Shown here in pieces: positions 1 to 7,653 of a stretch of 20,738 nt of DNA (positions are counted from its first letter, which is position 1; each line of letters starts with the position of its first letter). The position numbers were made by a program, and so were the translations under genes. Source of the DNA: RGIG2707 sp045600065 (lineage in GTDB: Bacteria; Bacillota; Clostridia; Peptostreptococcales; Anaerovoracaceae). Where the stretch lies: contig JAZRXE010000018.1 of assembly GCA_045600065.1 (NCBI GenBank), positions 1-20,738 of the forward strand, written 5' to 3'. Under the pieces are notes generated by a model, which worked only from the letters and a program-made list of their open reading frames with translations, had not been told where the DNA came from and did no database searches.

Positions 1-85
1 CACCCTTGCTGTTCAGCTATGTACTTCGTCGTTGCCTACGCGTACTCGGGACTTCCACCCGTTAGAGCGCGCCCATGGCGCGCGA
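1..85. other. Non-coding GC-rich palindromic stretch
   Basis: No credible gene is seen. The segment contains the near-perfect palindrome GCGCGCCCATGGCGCGC (about 67-83) and a GTAC...GTAC pairing. It looks like an intergenic structured repeat, but only one full copy is in the window. Confidence 0.3.
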
Positions 86-140
86 ACAAAAAGGAGCGTG
101 TGAAAAATGATTTTTCGTTTTTCACACGCCCTTTTATTTT
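86..140. terminator. Bidirectional intrinsic terminator after mgtE
   Basis: A 12 bp stem (GCGTGTGAAAAA paired with TTTTTCACACGC, 96-129) has a T-rich run on each side: CCTTTTATTTT on the plus strand and TCCTTTTTG on the minus strand. It lies about 40 bp after the mgtE stop codon and should end mgtE transcription. The symmetry suggests it also stops transcripts entering from the left. Confidence 0.85.
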
Positions 141-168
141 GTCTCACAGCACGAAAGATGCCTCTGTA

Positions 169-1557
169 TCAGATACCCAGCATCAGGCGGGCAGAATTCA
201 TGTAGATCAAAAGGGAAACGGCATCCACTATGGTAGTGATAAATGGTGAAGCCATTACAGCCGGGTCGAAGCCCAGCTTTTTTGCTATCATTGGCAGGGT
301 GCAGCCTACAAGCTTTGCTATGCAGACAGTAAATACCAGAGTCAGGCATACTACTGCAGCTACGGGAACAGAAAGCTCGGTGTTGCCGAGCAGAGCCCTG
401 TCAACCAGCATGAATTTGCAGAAGGCAACTGCAGACAGAGCGACTCCGCAAAGCATGCTGACCCGGAATTCCTTCCAAATGACGGCACCCATGTCGGAAA
501 GATCGATATCGCCAAGGCTCATGCCACGGATTATGGTTACCGAGGCCTGCGAGCCGGAATTGCCGCCGGTGTCCATTATCATGGGGATGAAGGCTGTCAG
601 CACCACCTGGGCAGACAGTGCCGCCTCAAAGCTTGTGATGATCATGCCCGTAAAGGTGGCGGAAACCATCAGAAGCAGCAGCCAGGGTATTCTCTGCTTG
701 AATATCTCGAATACTCCGGATCTCAGATAGGGATGCTCTGAAGGCACTATTGCAGCCATCTTTTCGATATCCTCGGTAGCCTCCTCAGTAAGTACGTCTA
801 TTGCGTCGTCTACGGTGACCATGCCCACAAGCCTGCCGTCCTTGTCCACTACGGGAAGCACGGTAAAGGTATACTTGTCGAACATCCGGGCAACCTCTTC
901 CCTGTCGTCCAGGGTCCCGACGGAGATCACATTGGTCTCCATTATATCCTCGACCTTGTCCTCGTAATCATGGAGCAGCAGGTCTCTGACCGATACTATG
1001 CCCACCAGCTTGCGCTGCTCTGTAACATAGCAGGTATAGATGTTTTCCTTATCTTCTCCGGTGCGGCGAATCTCGGCAAAGGCCTCCCTTACAGTCATGT
1101 CCGGGCGAAGCTCCTCGAACTCGATGTTCATGATGGAGCCTGCGCAGTCATCCGGATATTTGAGTATCATGTTTATGCTGCGCCTGGTGCCGGCATCCAC
1201 GTTTTTGAGTATCCTGGTGACCACATTCGCGGGCATTTCCTCGATGATGTCTACGGTATCATCCACGTACATATCGTCGATGATCTCTTTCAGCTCCTTA
1301 TCCGTAAATGCGGTTATGATCAGCTCCTGAAGATCGGAGTTCATCTCGACAAAGGAATCCGCCGCAAGATCTTTCGGTATGAGCCTGTAGATCTTAAGCA
1401 GCTCCTCTTGGGTAACCAGCTCATCATCCACCAGGGTCTCCAGAAGATCTGCAATATCCGCGGCGTTGAGGGTGTCCATAAGATCCCGAAGCGCCTGGTA
1501 GCGTTTCGAATGAAGCATCTCTATTATTTCGTTCATTTCAATTTCAATTTCCGGCAT
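169..1557 (-). CDS. mgtE: Magnesium transporter MgtE
   Basis: MgtE is a homodimeric Mg2+ channel of the inner membrane that senses cytoplasmic Mg2+ through its N and CBS domains. The 462 residues match the family's usual length. Residues 1-130 form the helical N domain, ending in the typical KYPDDCAGSIM motif. Two CBS domains follow (about 140-255). The membrane domain (about 285-462) has five hydrophobic segments, with the signature PMIMDTGGNSGSQ at 325-337 and a conserved Asp in TTIVDA near 446. The start is an ATG with AGGAGGG just upstream. The gene follows the MBL-fold hydrolase on the same strand after a 173 bp structured leader, and ends at a strong hairpin terminator. Identification is firm; regulation by Mg2+ through the leader is only inferred. 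Confidence 0.97.
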   Translation of the reverse strand: MPEIEIEMNEIIEMLHSKRYQALRDLMDTLNAADIADLLETLVDDELVTQEELLKIYRLIPKDLAADSFVEMNSDLQELIITAFTDKELKEIIDDMYVDDTVDIIEEMPANVVTRILKNVDAGTRRSINMILKYPDDCAGSIMNIEFEELRPDMTVREAFAEIRRTGEDKENIYTCYVTEQRKLVGIVSVRDLLLHDYEDKVEDIMETNVISVGTLDDREEVARMFDKYTFTVLPVVDKDGRLVGMVTVDDAIDVLTEEATEDIEKMAAIVPSEHPYLRSGVFEIFKQRIPWLLLLMVSATFTGMIITSFEAALSAQVVLTAFIPMIMDTGGNSGSQASVTIIRGMSLGDIDLSDMGAVIWKEFRVSMLCGVALSAVAFCKFMLVDRALLGNTELSVPVAAVVCLTLVFTVCIAKLVGCTLPMIAKKLGFDPAVMASPFITTIVDAVSLLIYMNSARLMLGI

Positions 1558-1730
1558 CTTTTACCCTCCTTTTCTTCATAGCGGCATTTTCTGGATGGAT
1601 ACTGCGGCGCCTCCGCAGTGATCCTGCATGTTTGTCGAACCCGGCTCTATGCAGTTTGCCGGCGCAAAGCCTTTATCCGACGGCAATTGCCGCTCAGAAG
1701 CTCAGCTTTGCGTTTCTTTAACACAACAGT
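1558..1730 (-). promoter_or_regulatory. Structured 5' leader of mgtE, class not recognised
   Basis: Read on the minus strand, this 173-base gap can form several nested stems: CGCAAAGC with GCTTTGCG, a CGGCAATTGCCG palindrome, CCGGC with GCCGG, CTGCAT with ATGCAG, and ACTGCGG with CCGCAGT. The last closes with GGAT/ATCC about 40 bases before the AGGAGG site. mgtE genes in Firmicutes are often under an M-box riboswitch, but I do not see the M-box consensus here. No clear promoter or terminator is visible in the gap. Confidence 0.4.
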
Positions 1731-2351
1731 TTATTTTACACTTAATGCAGGGCTCAGTACAGTGATTTTTTCGCAAAGTTCGGAGCTGTCCAGCTCGCAG
1801 ACACGGCTTATCTGCTCGCCGTCATAAAGATCGGTAAAGCTTTCCACCCTGCCTATCACATCGAGTCCGAAACCGTCAGATCTGAAGTGCATGGGGATTA
1901 TGAAGCGGGGCTGCACGGCATCACAGATCTGCTTTGCCTGCTGCGCATCTATGGTAAAGAAGCCGCCGACGGGTATGAGCATTATGTCTGCGCCCCGGAG
2001 CTGTTCAAGCTGCTGCTCTGTGGGCATGCAGCCCTGATCGCCCATGTGGATGAGACGGGTCTGACCGTCATCGATAATATGAATGATATTGGGGCCTCTC
2101 TTGGCGCCCAGTGCATCATCATGGAAGCTTTCCACGGCATCAATATTAAAGGGACCGTAACCCTTTCCGCTGAGCTTTACACCGTCCCGGTAATTGTGAT
2201 CTCCGTGCTCGTGGCTGCACAGCACGACATCGGCCTGCTGGTCAACTGCCTCAAGTCCTGCCACACTTCCGGGTGCATAGGGATCGAGCACGATGCTGTA
2301 CCCCTGGGATTCGATTCTAAAGCATGAATGTCCGAGATATTTGATCTTCAT
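1731..2351 (-). CDS. Metallo-beta-lactamase-fold metal-dependent hydrolase
   Basis: A 206-residue cytoplasmic protein of the small UPF0173/L-ascorbate-lactonase-like branch of the MBL fold. It opens with MKIKYLGHSCFRIES, the family's N-terminal beta hairpin, and carries the metal-binding motif HEHGDH at 47-52. Further likely metal ligands are the Asp in HMGDQG and the His in IIPMHF. No signal peptide is seen. The start has AGGAGG six bases upstream. The substrate cannot be read from sequence; members of this branch act on phosphodiesters, lactones or unknown substrates. It is transcribed towards mgtE, and no terminator separates them, so read-through into the mgtE leader is possible. Confidence 0.88.
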   Translation of the reverse strand: MKIKYLGHSCFRIESQGYSIVLDPYAPGSVAGLEAVDQQADVVLCSHEHGDHNYRDGVKLSGKGYGPFNIDAVESFHDDALGAKRGPNIIHIIDDGQTRLIHMGDQGCMPTEQQLEQLRGADIMLIPVGGFFTIDAQQAKQICDAVQPRFIIPMHFRSDGFGLDVIGRVESFTDLYDGEQISRVCELDSSELCEKITVLSPALSVK

Positions 2352-2405
2352 AATTTGCCTCCTTCCGGCTCCGCCGGCTGTTTCTGCAGCAGTAATTACA
2401 CGGAA

Positions 2406-2414
2406 ATTATATCA
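2406..2414 (-). promoter_or_regulatory. Extended -10 promoter of the MBL hydrolase gene
   Basis: On the minus strand TGATATAAT fits the extended -10 consensus TGNTATAAT, about 55 bases before the start codon. No good -35 box is seen at the proper spacing, as is usual for extended -10 promoters. Confidence 0.6.
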
Positions 2415-2584
2415 TTTTATCCCGGGTTTTGCGCGCCTGCAGACAAAAGATTTACACAGCGCTGCTGATCCCGGGATGTTTAATGAAGGGGCCTTGCAAC
2501 GCAGCGAACAGTAATTGCAGGCAGGTTTTGCTGATACAAAAAACAAAGAAAGAGCCTTACGAATTCAACTGAGCATACTTGAGA

Positions 2585-2614
2585 TTGACAGGCAATTTTG
2601 ATTGATGATAGTAT
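2585..2614 (+). promoter_or_regulatory. Candidate promoter of the TSUP permease gene
   Basis: TTGACA at 2585-2590 is followed after 18 bases by TAGTAT at 2609-2614. Transcription would start near 2620, a few bases before the ribosome binding site. This supports the 2638 start codon and argues against the earlier TTG and ATG codons at 2602-2626. Confidence 0.5.
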
Positions 2615-2637
2615 TGATTCAGCTTATGGAGGTTATC

Positions 2638-3399
2638 ATGGTTCTTACATTGCAACACTTTCTGATCGTCTGTCCGCTTTGCTTTGTAGCAGGCTTTGTT
2701 GATGCTGTTGCCGGAGGCGGAGGACTCATTTCGGTTACAGCCTACATGCTTGCAGGTCTTCCCACTCATTTTGCGGTGGCGACCAACAAGCTCAGCGCAG
2801 GCATGGCAACCACACTGTCCACAATACGCTATGCGAAATTCGGCTACATAGATCTTAAGCTGGGTCTGCTGTGCGCAGCGGTCTCTCTGGTAGGCTCCAC
2901 GCTTGGTGCCAAGCTTGCACTGGTGGTATCTGATTACTACTTTAAGATCATAATCCTGTTCATTCTGCCCATAGTGGCTTACAATACCTTCCGCGGAAGC
3001 TCCTGGCTTACGGAAAAGGAGCCCTATTCCGAGGGGAAAACCGCCCTGCTGGCTGTTCCCTTTGCGTTCTTTCTGGGAATGTACGACGGCTTTTACGGAC
3101 CCGGTGCCGGGGTCTTTTTGCTGATAGGTCTGACCGCCATCGCTCATCTGCCCATCACCAAGGCCAACGGTATCAACAAGGCAATCAACTGCGCCGCATG
3201 CTATGCGTCTCTTGCCGTTTATCTGAAGAGCGGCAATGTTCTGATCCCCCTGGGACTCACCGCTGGCTGCTTCGGCCTTGTGGGCAGTTATCTGGGCACC
3301 AGCGCCTTCGGCAAGAACGGAGTCAAGGCAGCCAAGCCAGTAATACTGGCTGTAGTCGTGATATTCTTCGTCAAGACCCTTATAGAACTGTTCGGCTAA
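2638..3399 (+). CDS. TauE/SafE (TSUP) family membrane permease
   Basis: A 253-residue integral membrane protein of the 4-toluenesulfonate uptake family, whose members export or import sulfite, sulfoacetate or other small organic anions. Length and layout match the family: two related halves, each with a glycine-rich motif, GFVDAVAGGGGLI near residues 19-31 and GMYDGFYGPGAGVF near 147-160, and about eight hydrophobic segments. I chose the ATG at 2638 because GGAGG sits five bases upstream and the likely promoter overlaps the earlier in-frame starts. The gene stands alone, divergent from the MBL hydrolase and convergent with the C69 peptidase. No neighbour points to a substrate. Confidence 0.92.
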   Translation: MVLTLQHFLIVCPLCFVAGFVDAVAGGGGLISVTAYMLAGLPTHFAVATNKLSAGMATTLSTIRYAKFGYIDLKLGLLCAAVSLVGSTLGAKLALVVSDYYFKIIILFILPIVAYNTFRGSSWLTEKEPYSEGKTALLAVPFAFFLGMYDGFYGPGAGVFLLIGLTAIAHLPITKANGINKAINCAACYASLAVYLKSGNVLIPLGLTAGCFGLVGSYLGTSAFGKNGVKAAKPVILAVVVIFFVKTLIELFG

Positions 3400-3403
3400 G
3401 ATC

Positions 3404-3485
3404 GGGAACACAGGGGGACACAGGGGGACGGTTCTTCTGTGTTCAGAACACAAGGGGAACACAGGGGGGCGGTTCTCCTGTGTTC
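3404..3485. repeat. Two tandem REP-like hairpin repeats
   Basis: Two units of about 41 bp (3404-3444 and 3445-3485) share the core GAACACAGGGGG, then (A/G)CGGTTCT, then CTGTGTTC. The ends pair as GAACACAGG with CCTGTGTTC. Short repeats with a GGGGACGGTTCT core are common in clostridial intergenic regions and often spread with REP-associated transposases. No such transposase gene is in the window. Confidence 0.7.
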
Positions 3486-3512
3486 AAAGAAGAAAACAAT
3501 GTGAACAAAAAT

Positions 3513-3545
3513 ACCCGGAGGCTTTGATATCTCCGGGTTTTATTG
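3513..3545 (+). terminator. Intrinsic terminator after the TSUP permease gene
   Basis: An 8 bp stem, ACCCGGAG paired with CTCCGGGT, is followed by TTTTATTGTT. It is the first hairpin with a T-run after the permease stop codon and lies beyond the two REP-like units. Confidence 0.85.
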
Positions 3546-3722
3546 TTGTCTTGTTTTGCCGGGACGGAAGGCTATGCAAGGGACCGTCGTAAGCGGGAGC
3601 GAAAGGTGGCTTACATTTGCATATGATCCTTAGCCGCCAGCAGCGGCAGCGTGGCCTCGGAATGGCCGACGGGCCGGCTCGTCTTCGCATGCCTGACAAC
3701 CGGCAGACGCATGGTATCTGTG

Positions 3723-3760
3723 CACAGGAGAACCGTCCCCCTGTGTTCCCCTTGTGTTCG
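3723..3760. repeat. Inverted third copy of the REP-like repeat
   Basis: Its reverse complement reads GAACACAAGGGGAACACAG and then GGGGACGGTTCTCCTGTG, nearly identical to the unit at 3445-3485 but in the opposite orientation. The two bound a 237 bp segment without a gene. It lies just after the stop codon of the C69 peptidase, which has no other terminator, so its hairpin might serve as one. Confidence 0.7.
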
Positions 3761-3770
3761 CTGGGGCTGT

Positions 3771-5234
3771 TTAATAATCTGAGCGGTTGTAAGTGTTTTT
3801 CATCTTCTGGCTGGCGGTGAGGAGAACCTTGTCGAGCACGGCAGTGGTCTCCTTCTTGCCCATGGCACAGACCTTGTCGTTGCACTCGGACAGAAGCTTC
3901 AGATCTCCGCTCTCCAGGAATTTCCTGTCATATTCGCCGATGATGGCATGGCCCTGGGCGAACACTGAGTTCTGATAGCGCTCAATAGTCTGGATGCAGC
4001 TGCCGAAGTGAGGATCTGCCAGCGCGTCCAGCAGGCGGCTCGACCAGAAGAAATTCTCGGTGGAAGGATCCAGTGTGACCTTGCTCAGGTAGCCAGGCAG
4101 CTTGGGAACGTTGGTGTAGACAGGCAGCATGGCGTTGTAGATGGAGGAGCCGAAGCTGATCCATTCCACGCCCTTGACAGCATCAGGCATCCAGGGCCTG
4201 ATCTGCATAATGGAGGTATGGCCTGTGGTACTGGTGGTTATGGTGCGATACTTGCCCTTTTCCAGGTAATCCACGCCGCTGTATGGATCGTAGGGAGTGC
4301 CCTGATAGTGAGAGGAAAGCACATACTTGATATCCTCTATGGTCACCTTTCTCTCAGGTACGAAGGACCAGGGAATGTCATCACTCTCAGGCGTGAAGTC
4401 TGCGTTGGGGCCGTCCCACTTATAGGTGTGAGGCAGGAAGTAGCGAGCCATGAACCAGGCCCTGGGAGTGTTGTAGACATGGTCATTGTCTGTGCGGGAT
4501 CCGAAGACCGCGCGGGGATTCAGCTTTCCGTCCGTGTTCAGATCAAGATGATTGTCCTCGATGAATTCCTTGAGGTCGGCAGAGCACATATGATACTCCT
4601 GCTTACCCAGGGCATCCTTCAGGTCGAAATCATCTATACCCAGCTGGTTGGGCATGATCACGACTTCTTCGTCCTTGACCCTCTTGGCCATCCAGTGGTG
4701 ACCGCCTATGGTCTCGAACCACCAGATCTCGTTCTCATCATCGAAGCCTATGCCGTTCATCTCGTAGGTTCCGTACTGCTCCAGCAGGGAGCCCAAGCGC
4801 TTGCAGGCCTCTCTTGCGGTATGAACATAGGGCAGGACCAGAACGACCAGGTCTTCCTCGCCTATACCTCCGGGAATGTCCTTCTGGCCCCTCTTTTCGG
4901 CCTTCTTATATACCACCAGAGGATCTGCTGCCAGCACTCTGGGGTTGGATGTGATGGTCTCGGTAGCAGTCATTCCCACATTGCAGGCATTGATGCCGGA
5001 GCCCGCCCAGGTGCCTATATCAAGGCTGACATTGGGGCATGCGGAATAGCGCATCGGGTCATCGGGGAGCTGAATCTCCAGATGACTGATCACGGTCTTG
5101 TACTTGCGGGGCTGATCCTTTGGCTCCACAATGACCATCTTCTTGACGCGATAACTGAAATCTTCATTTCTGGCTATCATGGCAGAGCCGTCATAGCTGG
5201 CCTTTTTGCCTACCAGAACTGTGGTGCAGGGCAT
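3771..5234 (-). CDS. C69-family dipeptidase (PepD-like Ntn hydrolase)
   Basis: A 487-residue enzyme of peptidase family C69, which cleaves dipeptides of broad specificity. The N-terminus MPCTTVLVGK carries Cys3, the expected nucleophile of an N-terminal nucleophile fold; members are either cleaved before this Cys or trimmed by aminopeptidase. The family motif ARNEDFS follows at 21-27, then GTWAGSGINACNVGMTATE around 73-91, and an STTGHTSIMQIRPWMP segment in the C-terminal half. No signal peptide is seen, so it should be cytoplasmic. The start has GGAGG nine bases upstream. It is convergent with the permease and preceded by its own promoter. Confidence 0.94.
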   Translation of the reverse strand: MPCTTVLVGKKASYDGSAMIARNEDFSYRVKKMVIVEPKDQPRKYKTVISHLEIQLPDDPMRYSACPNVSLDIGTWAGSGINACNVGMTATETITSNPRVLAADPLVVYKKAEKRGQKDIPGGIGEEDLVVLVLPYVHTAREACKRLGSLLEQYGTYEMNGIGFDDENEIWWFETIGGHHWMAKRVKDEEVVIMPNQLGIDDFDLKDALGKQEYHMCSADLKEFIEDNHLDLNTDGKLNPRAVFGSRTDNDHVYNTPRAWFMARYFLPHTYKWDGPNADFTPESDDIPWSFVPERKVTIEDIKYVLSSHYQGTPYDPYSGVDYLEKGKYRTITTSTTGHTSIMQIRPWMPDAVKGVEWISFGSSIYNAMLPVYTNVPKLPGYLSKVTLDPSTENFFWSSRLLDALADPHFGSCIQTIERYQNSVFAQGHAIIGEYDRKFLESGDLKLLSECNDKVCAMGKKETTAVLDKVLLTASQKMKNTYNRSDY

Positions 5235-5288
5235 AGCTTTTTACCTCCAGTAAATAATCCTTGAATGCCGCATCTGCGGGTTTTCCAC

Positions 5289-5297
5289 ATTATACCA
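5289..5297 (-). promoter_or_regulatory. Extended -10 promoter of the C69 dipeptidase gene
   Basis: TGGTATAAT on the minus strand matches TGNTATAAT exactly, about 55 bases before the start codon. No consensus -35 box is seen 17 bases further upstream. Confidence 0.65.
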
Positions 5298-5370
5298 TAC
5301 AGACAGCCCTGGGCGGGTGATTTTTGCCAACTTTTTCTCCTGCAAGTCTTAAGATACACTGACTCAAGGG

Positions 5371-5409
5371 AAAGACAAAACAGCCCGAATCGCTTCAGGC
5401 TGCCTTGTC
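5371..5409 (-). terminator. Intrinsic terminator after the MATE remnant
   Basis: On the minus strand CAGCCTGAAGCGATTCGGGCTG folds with a five-pair outer stem, one mismatch and three inner pairs, followed by TTTTGTCTTT. The flanking AAGACAA/TTGTCTT extends the stem. It lies about 65 bp after the stop codon. Confidence 0.8.
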
Positions 5410-5468
5410 TTGTAGAGAAAAGAGTTATTATGGATGGCTGATCTATATAAACCGGTCAGACTTCCGGT

Positions 5469-6404
5469 TTAAAGCTTTGATAACGGCCTCCTTCTGTATT
5501 GAATAAAAAAAACCAGAGCCGCTGCGTAGCACAGCATGTCGGCCAGCGGGGTCGCCCACACAATGGACATAGTGCCCATCGCCGAATTGAGCAGATACAT
5601 CAGCGGGATATCCAGCAGACCCTTACGCATCAGGGCCAGCACCATGGACAGCCCGGAGCGCTTTACTGCCTGGAAGAAATATATAAGCATGTAGGCACAG
5701 GCAGAAAACGGTCCGCCTATACACAGTATTTTCAGGAAGCTCATTCCGTGGTTGAGGCTCACGGTTCCTGAGTTGATAAATATTCCCACCAGCGGGGCGC
5801 TGTACAAAAGCGCTGCAGCCATACAGACGGACGCCATGCCCACAGACAGGGCCATCGATGTACGCAGAGCCTGATACATGCGCTTTGTGTTCCCTGAGCC
5901 GAAGCAGTAACCAAGCATGGGGAAAACTCCCTGAGCTACGCCCCTGACGCAGCAGTGGGCAAGCATATTAATCTTCTTTGCCACACCCAGACCTGCCAGC
6001 GCGGAAATACCCCGAACTGACATAAGATTGTCGAGCACGGAATAGGAAATATTCTCGCAGAGAGTCATAAGGCAGGACGGAAGACCGCCCGAAGCCAGCT
6101 CTGCCGGAAGACCGTTTTTAAGGCTGCCGGGAAGAAGAAGCTTGAACATGAACAGCGGATCCAGCACAATGTTCAGCACTCCTCCGAAAACTACACCGGC
6201 GGCGGCCTCATAGGATCTGCCCTCGGATCTGGTCAAATGGGAGAGCAAAGTATTGAGTGCTGTGGGGACGCCGCCTATTATTACGGTGTATCGAAGGTAT
6301 TTGAGGGCATTGGCATGGACCGCCGGGTCCGTACCGCCCAGAAGATTGATAAAGCCGTCACAGAATGCCCGGGTACCAAGACTGTAGACCGAAGCGGCAA
6401 GCAT
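5469..6404 (-). pseudogene. Truncated MATE-family efflux transporter
   Basis: The 311-residue open frame is clearly MATE-like: NLLGGTDPAVHANALKYL, LTRSEGRSYEAAAGVVFGGVLNIVLDPLFMF and VFPMLGYCFGSGNTKRM all match conserved stretches. Family members are about 450 residues with twelve membrane helices. Here the first 85-90 residues (about two helices) are missing. DPLFMFKLLLPG then runs within 20 residues into GLPSCLMTL, skipping about 50-60 residues that normally form helices 5-6. No ribosome binding site precedes the first ATG and no upstream frame continues the protein. I call it a decayed gene, but the frame is still open and a promoter and terminator remain, so expression of a shortened protein cannot be excluded. 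It is divergent from a LysR gene that may once have controlled it. Confidence 0.7.
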
Positions 6405-6457
6405 AATGATTTTTCTAAATAAATGGGGTTATTCTGTGGTTGTTTTAAATAATAGAC

Positions 6458-6485
6458 TTGAATTGCTATAAAAGCTAATTATAAT
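6458..6485 (+). promoter_or_regulatory. Sigma-A-type promoter of the first LysR gene
   Basis: TTGAAT (6458-6463) and TATAAT (6480-6485) are separated by 16 bases, about 50 bp before the LysR start. The AT-rich gap is shared with the divergent MATE remnant, the usual layout for a LysR regulator and its target. Confidence 0.65.
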
Positions 6486-6534
6486 AATTTCTATAAGCAT
6501 AAACATTTTTTATCATTTCAGGGACTACACAAAC

Positions 6535-7434
6535 ATGATAGACACAAAATACGAAAGTCTTCTGGCTGCAGCCGAGTTCAAAAACTTCACCAGAGCGGCG
6601 GAGAGTCTCAATCTGACCCAGCCTGCGGTCAGTCACCACATAGCGCTTATAGAAGAAGAATTGGGCACTCCGGTGTTCATTCGGGGGAAAAAACAGCTGA
6701 CTTTGACACCCCAGGGCGAGATTGTGGTGCGTTATGCACGCCAGATCAGAGGAATGTACACAAAGCTCAGAGATGAGATCTACAACTTCGACAAGAACAG
6801 AACCAGGCTCAGAGTAGGCATTACCCATACCGAGGAAAACGGCGTTGCTGCTGAGGTGTTCACCAAAGTGTGCTCCATTTTCGAGGGTCTAAGCATAAGC
6901 ATTACTACGAATAACATAAAGAATCTTTATGATATGCTGGAAAACTATGAGCTGGATATGGCCATAGTCAACGGAACGCCCCACAGTCACCAGCTTTCTT
7001 CCATAATGCTGGACACAGATTACCTGATCTGCGTAGCTGCACCGTCCTGCGATCTGACCCAGCTTCCTACTGTAAATCTCAACGATCTCAAGACCCGCAG
7101 CATGATACTCAGGCCCTCCACATCTGCCACCAGAGCCCTGTTTGAATCCACACTTTCGGGAATAGGCGATTCCATAGAGAATTTTAATATCATGATCGAG
7201 GTGGACAGCCTTACGACCATCAAAAACCTGGTCATGAAGAACATGGGCATATCCATACTTCCAAAAAGCGCCTGCACCAAGGAGCTGGCAGCAGGCAGCT
7301 TAAAGCAGATACCCATAGAGAATGTCAACATGATGAGAGAGACCAAGCTTGTCTACGGCAAGGATTTCAGCCGCAGGGACATCTTGGAAACCATCGTTGA
7401 TGTCTACCAGCACAGAGAGAAGCATCTGTCCTGA
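6535..7434 (+). CDS. LysR-family transcriptional regulator
   Basis: A 299-residue regulator of the usual LysR length. The N-terminal winged helix-turn-helix spans about residues 5-65 (FKNFTRAAESLNLTQPAVSHHIALIEEELGTPVF, split across the recognition region). It is followed by the linker helix and a periplasmic-binding-protein-like effector domain to residue 299. The ribosome binding site is weak (AGGG about 11 bases upstream). It is divergent from the MATE remnant; such pairs usually mean the regulator activates its neighbour in response to a small ligand. The effector is unknown, and with the transporter broken its present target is unclear. No terminator is seen after it. Confidence 0.92.
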   Translation: MIDTKYESLLAAAEFKNFTRAAESLNLTQPAVSHHIALIEEELGTPVFIRGKKQLTLTPQGEIVVRYARQIRGMYTKLRDEIYNFDKNRTRLRVGITHTEENGVAAEVFTKVCSIFEGLSISITTNNIKNLYDMLENYELDMAIVNGTPHSHQLSSIMLDTDYLICVAAPSCDLTQLPTVNLNDLKTRSMILRPSTSATRALFESTLSGIGDSIENFNIMIEVDSLTTIKNLVMKNMGISILPKSACTKELAAGSLKQIPIENVNMMRETKLVYGKDFSRRDILETIVDVYQHREKHLS

Positions 7435-7653
7435 GGGCGTACAGCGGCGATCCTGCAGAGGGCGCTCAGAAGAAGCCAGTGCCCCGATTCACTCCGGGCT
7501 GACGCAGGCCTGAGGGCGAGCGCGAACGATCAGAACGAGCGTCCTGCCGAAGGAGTCCGCGTCACGCGGTCCAAAGCCGATGCGCCGGCAAGTTCCGCGG
7601 ATTTCCGCATCACATAAACAAATTTCTGGCAGCGCCTGAAGAGAGGATGCACA
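7435..7653. other. GC-rich intergenic stretch, no gene seen
   Basis: This gap of about 220 bp holds small inverted pairs such as CCGCG-TCA-CGCGG near 7567-7577, but no T-run and no clear promoter. Its base composition is richer in G and C than the AT-rich promoter gaps elsewhere in the window. GAGAGG at its right end serves the next gene. Confidence 0.35.

Noticed and set aside
1..85. Relation between the left-edge palindromic stretch and the insert at 20303-20418 (both contain CTGTTC-GC-ATG followed by CTTCG)
   Set aside because: The shared bases are few and gapped; chance similarity cannot be ruled out without a genome-wide search.
1600..1720. Possible c-di-GMP-I riboswitch in the mgtE leader (ACGCAAAGC and GCCGGGTTCGAC resemble parts of it)
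   Set aside because: The first conserved block with GGCAAACC ahead of the hairpin is missing and the order of the parts does not fit.
4008..5264. A 418-codon open frame antisense to the C69 dipeptidase
   Set aside because: It is a shadow of a well-supported gene and shows no recognisable motif or ribosome binding site.
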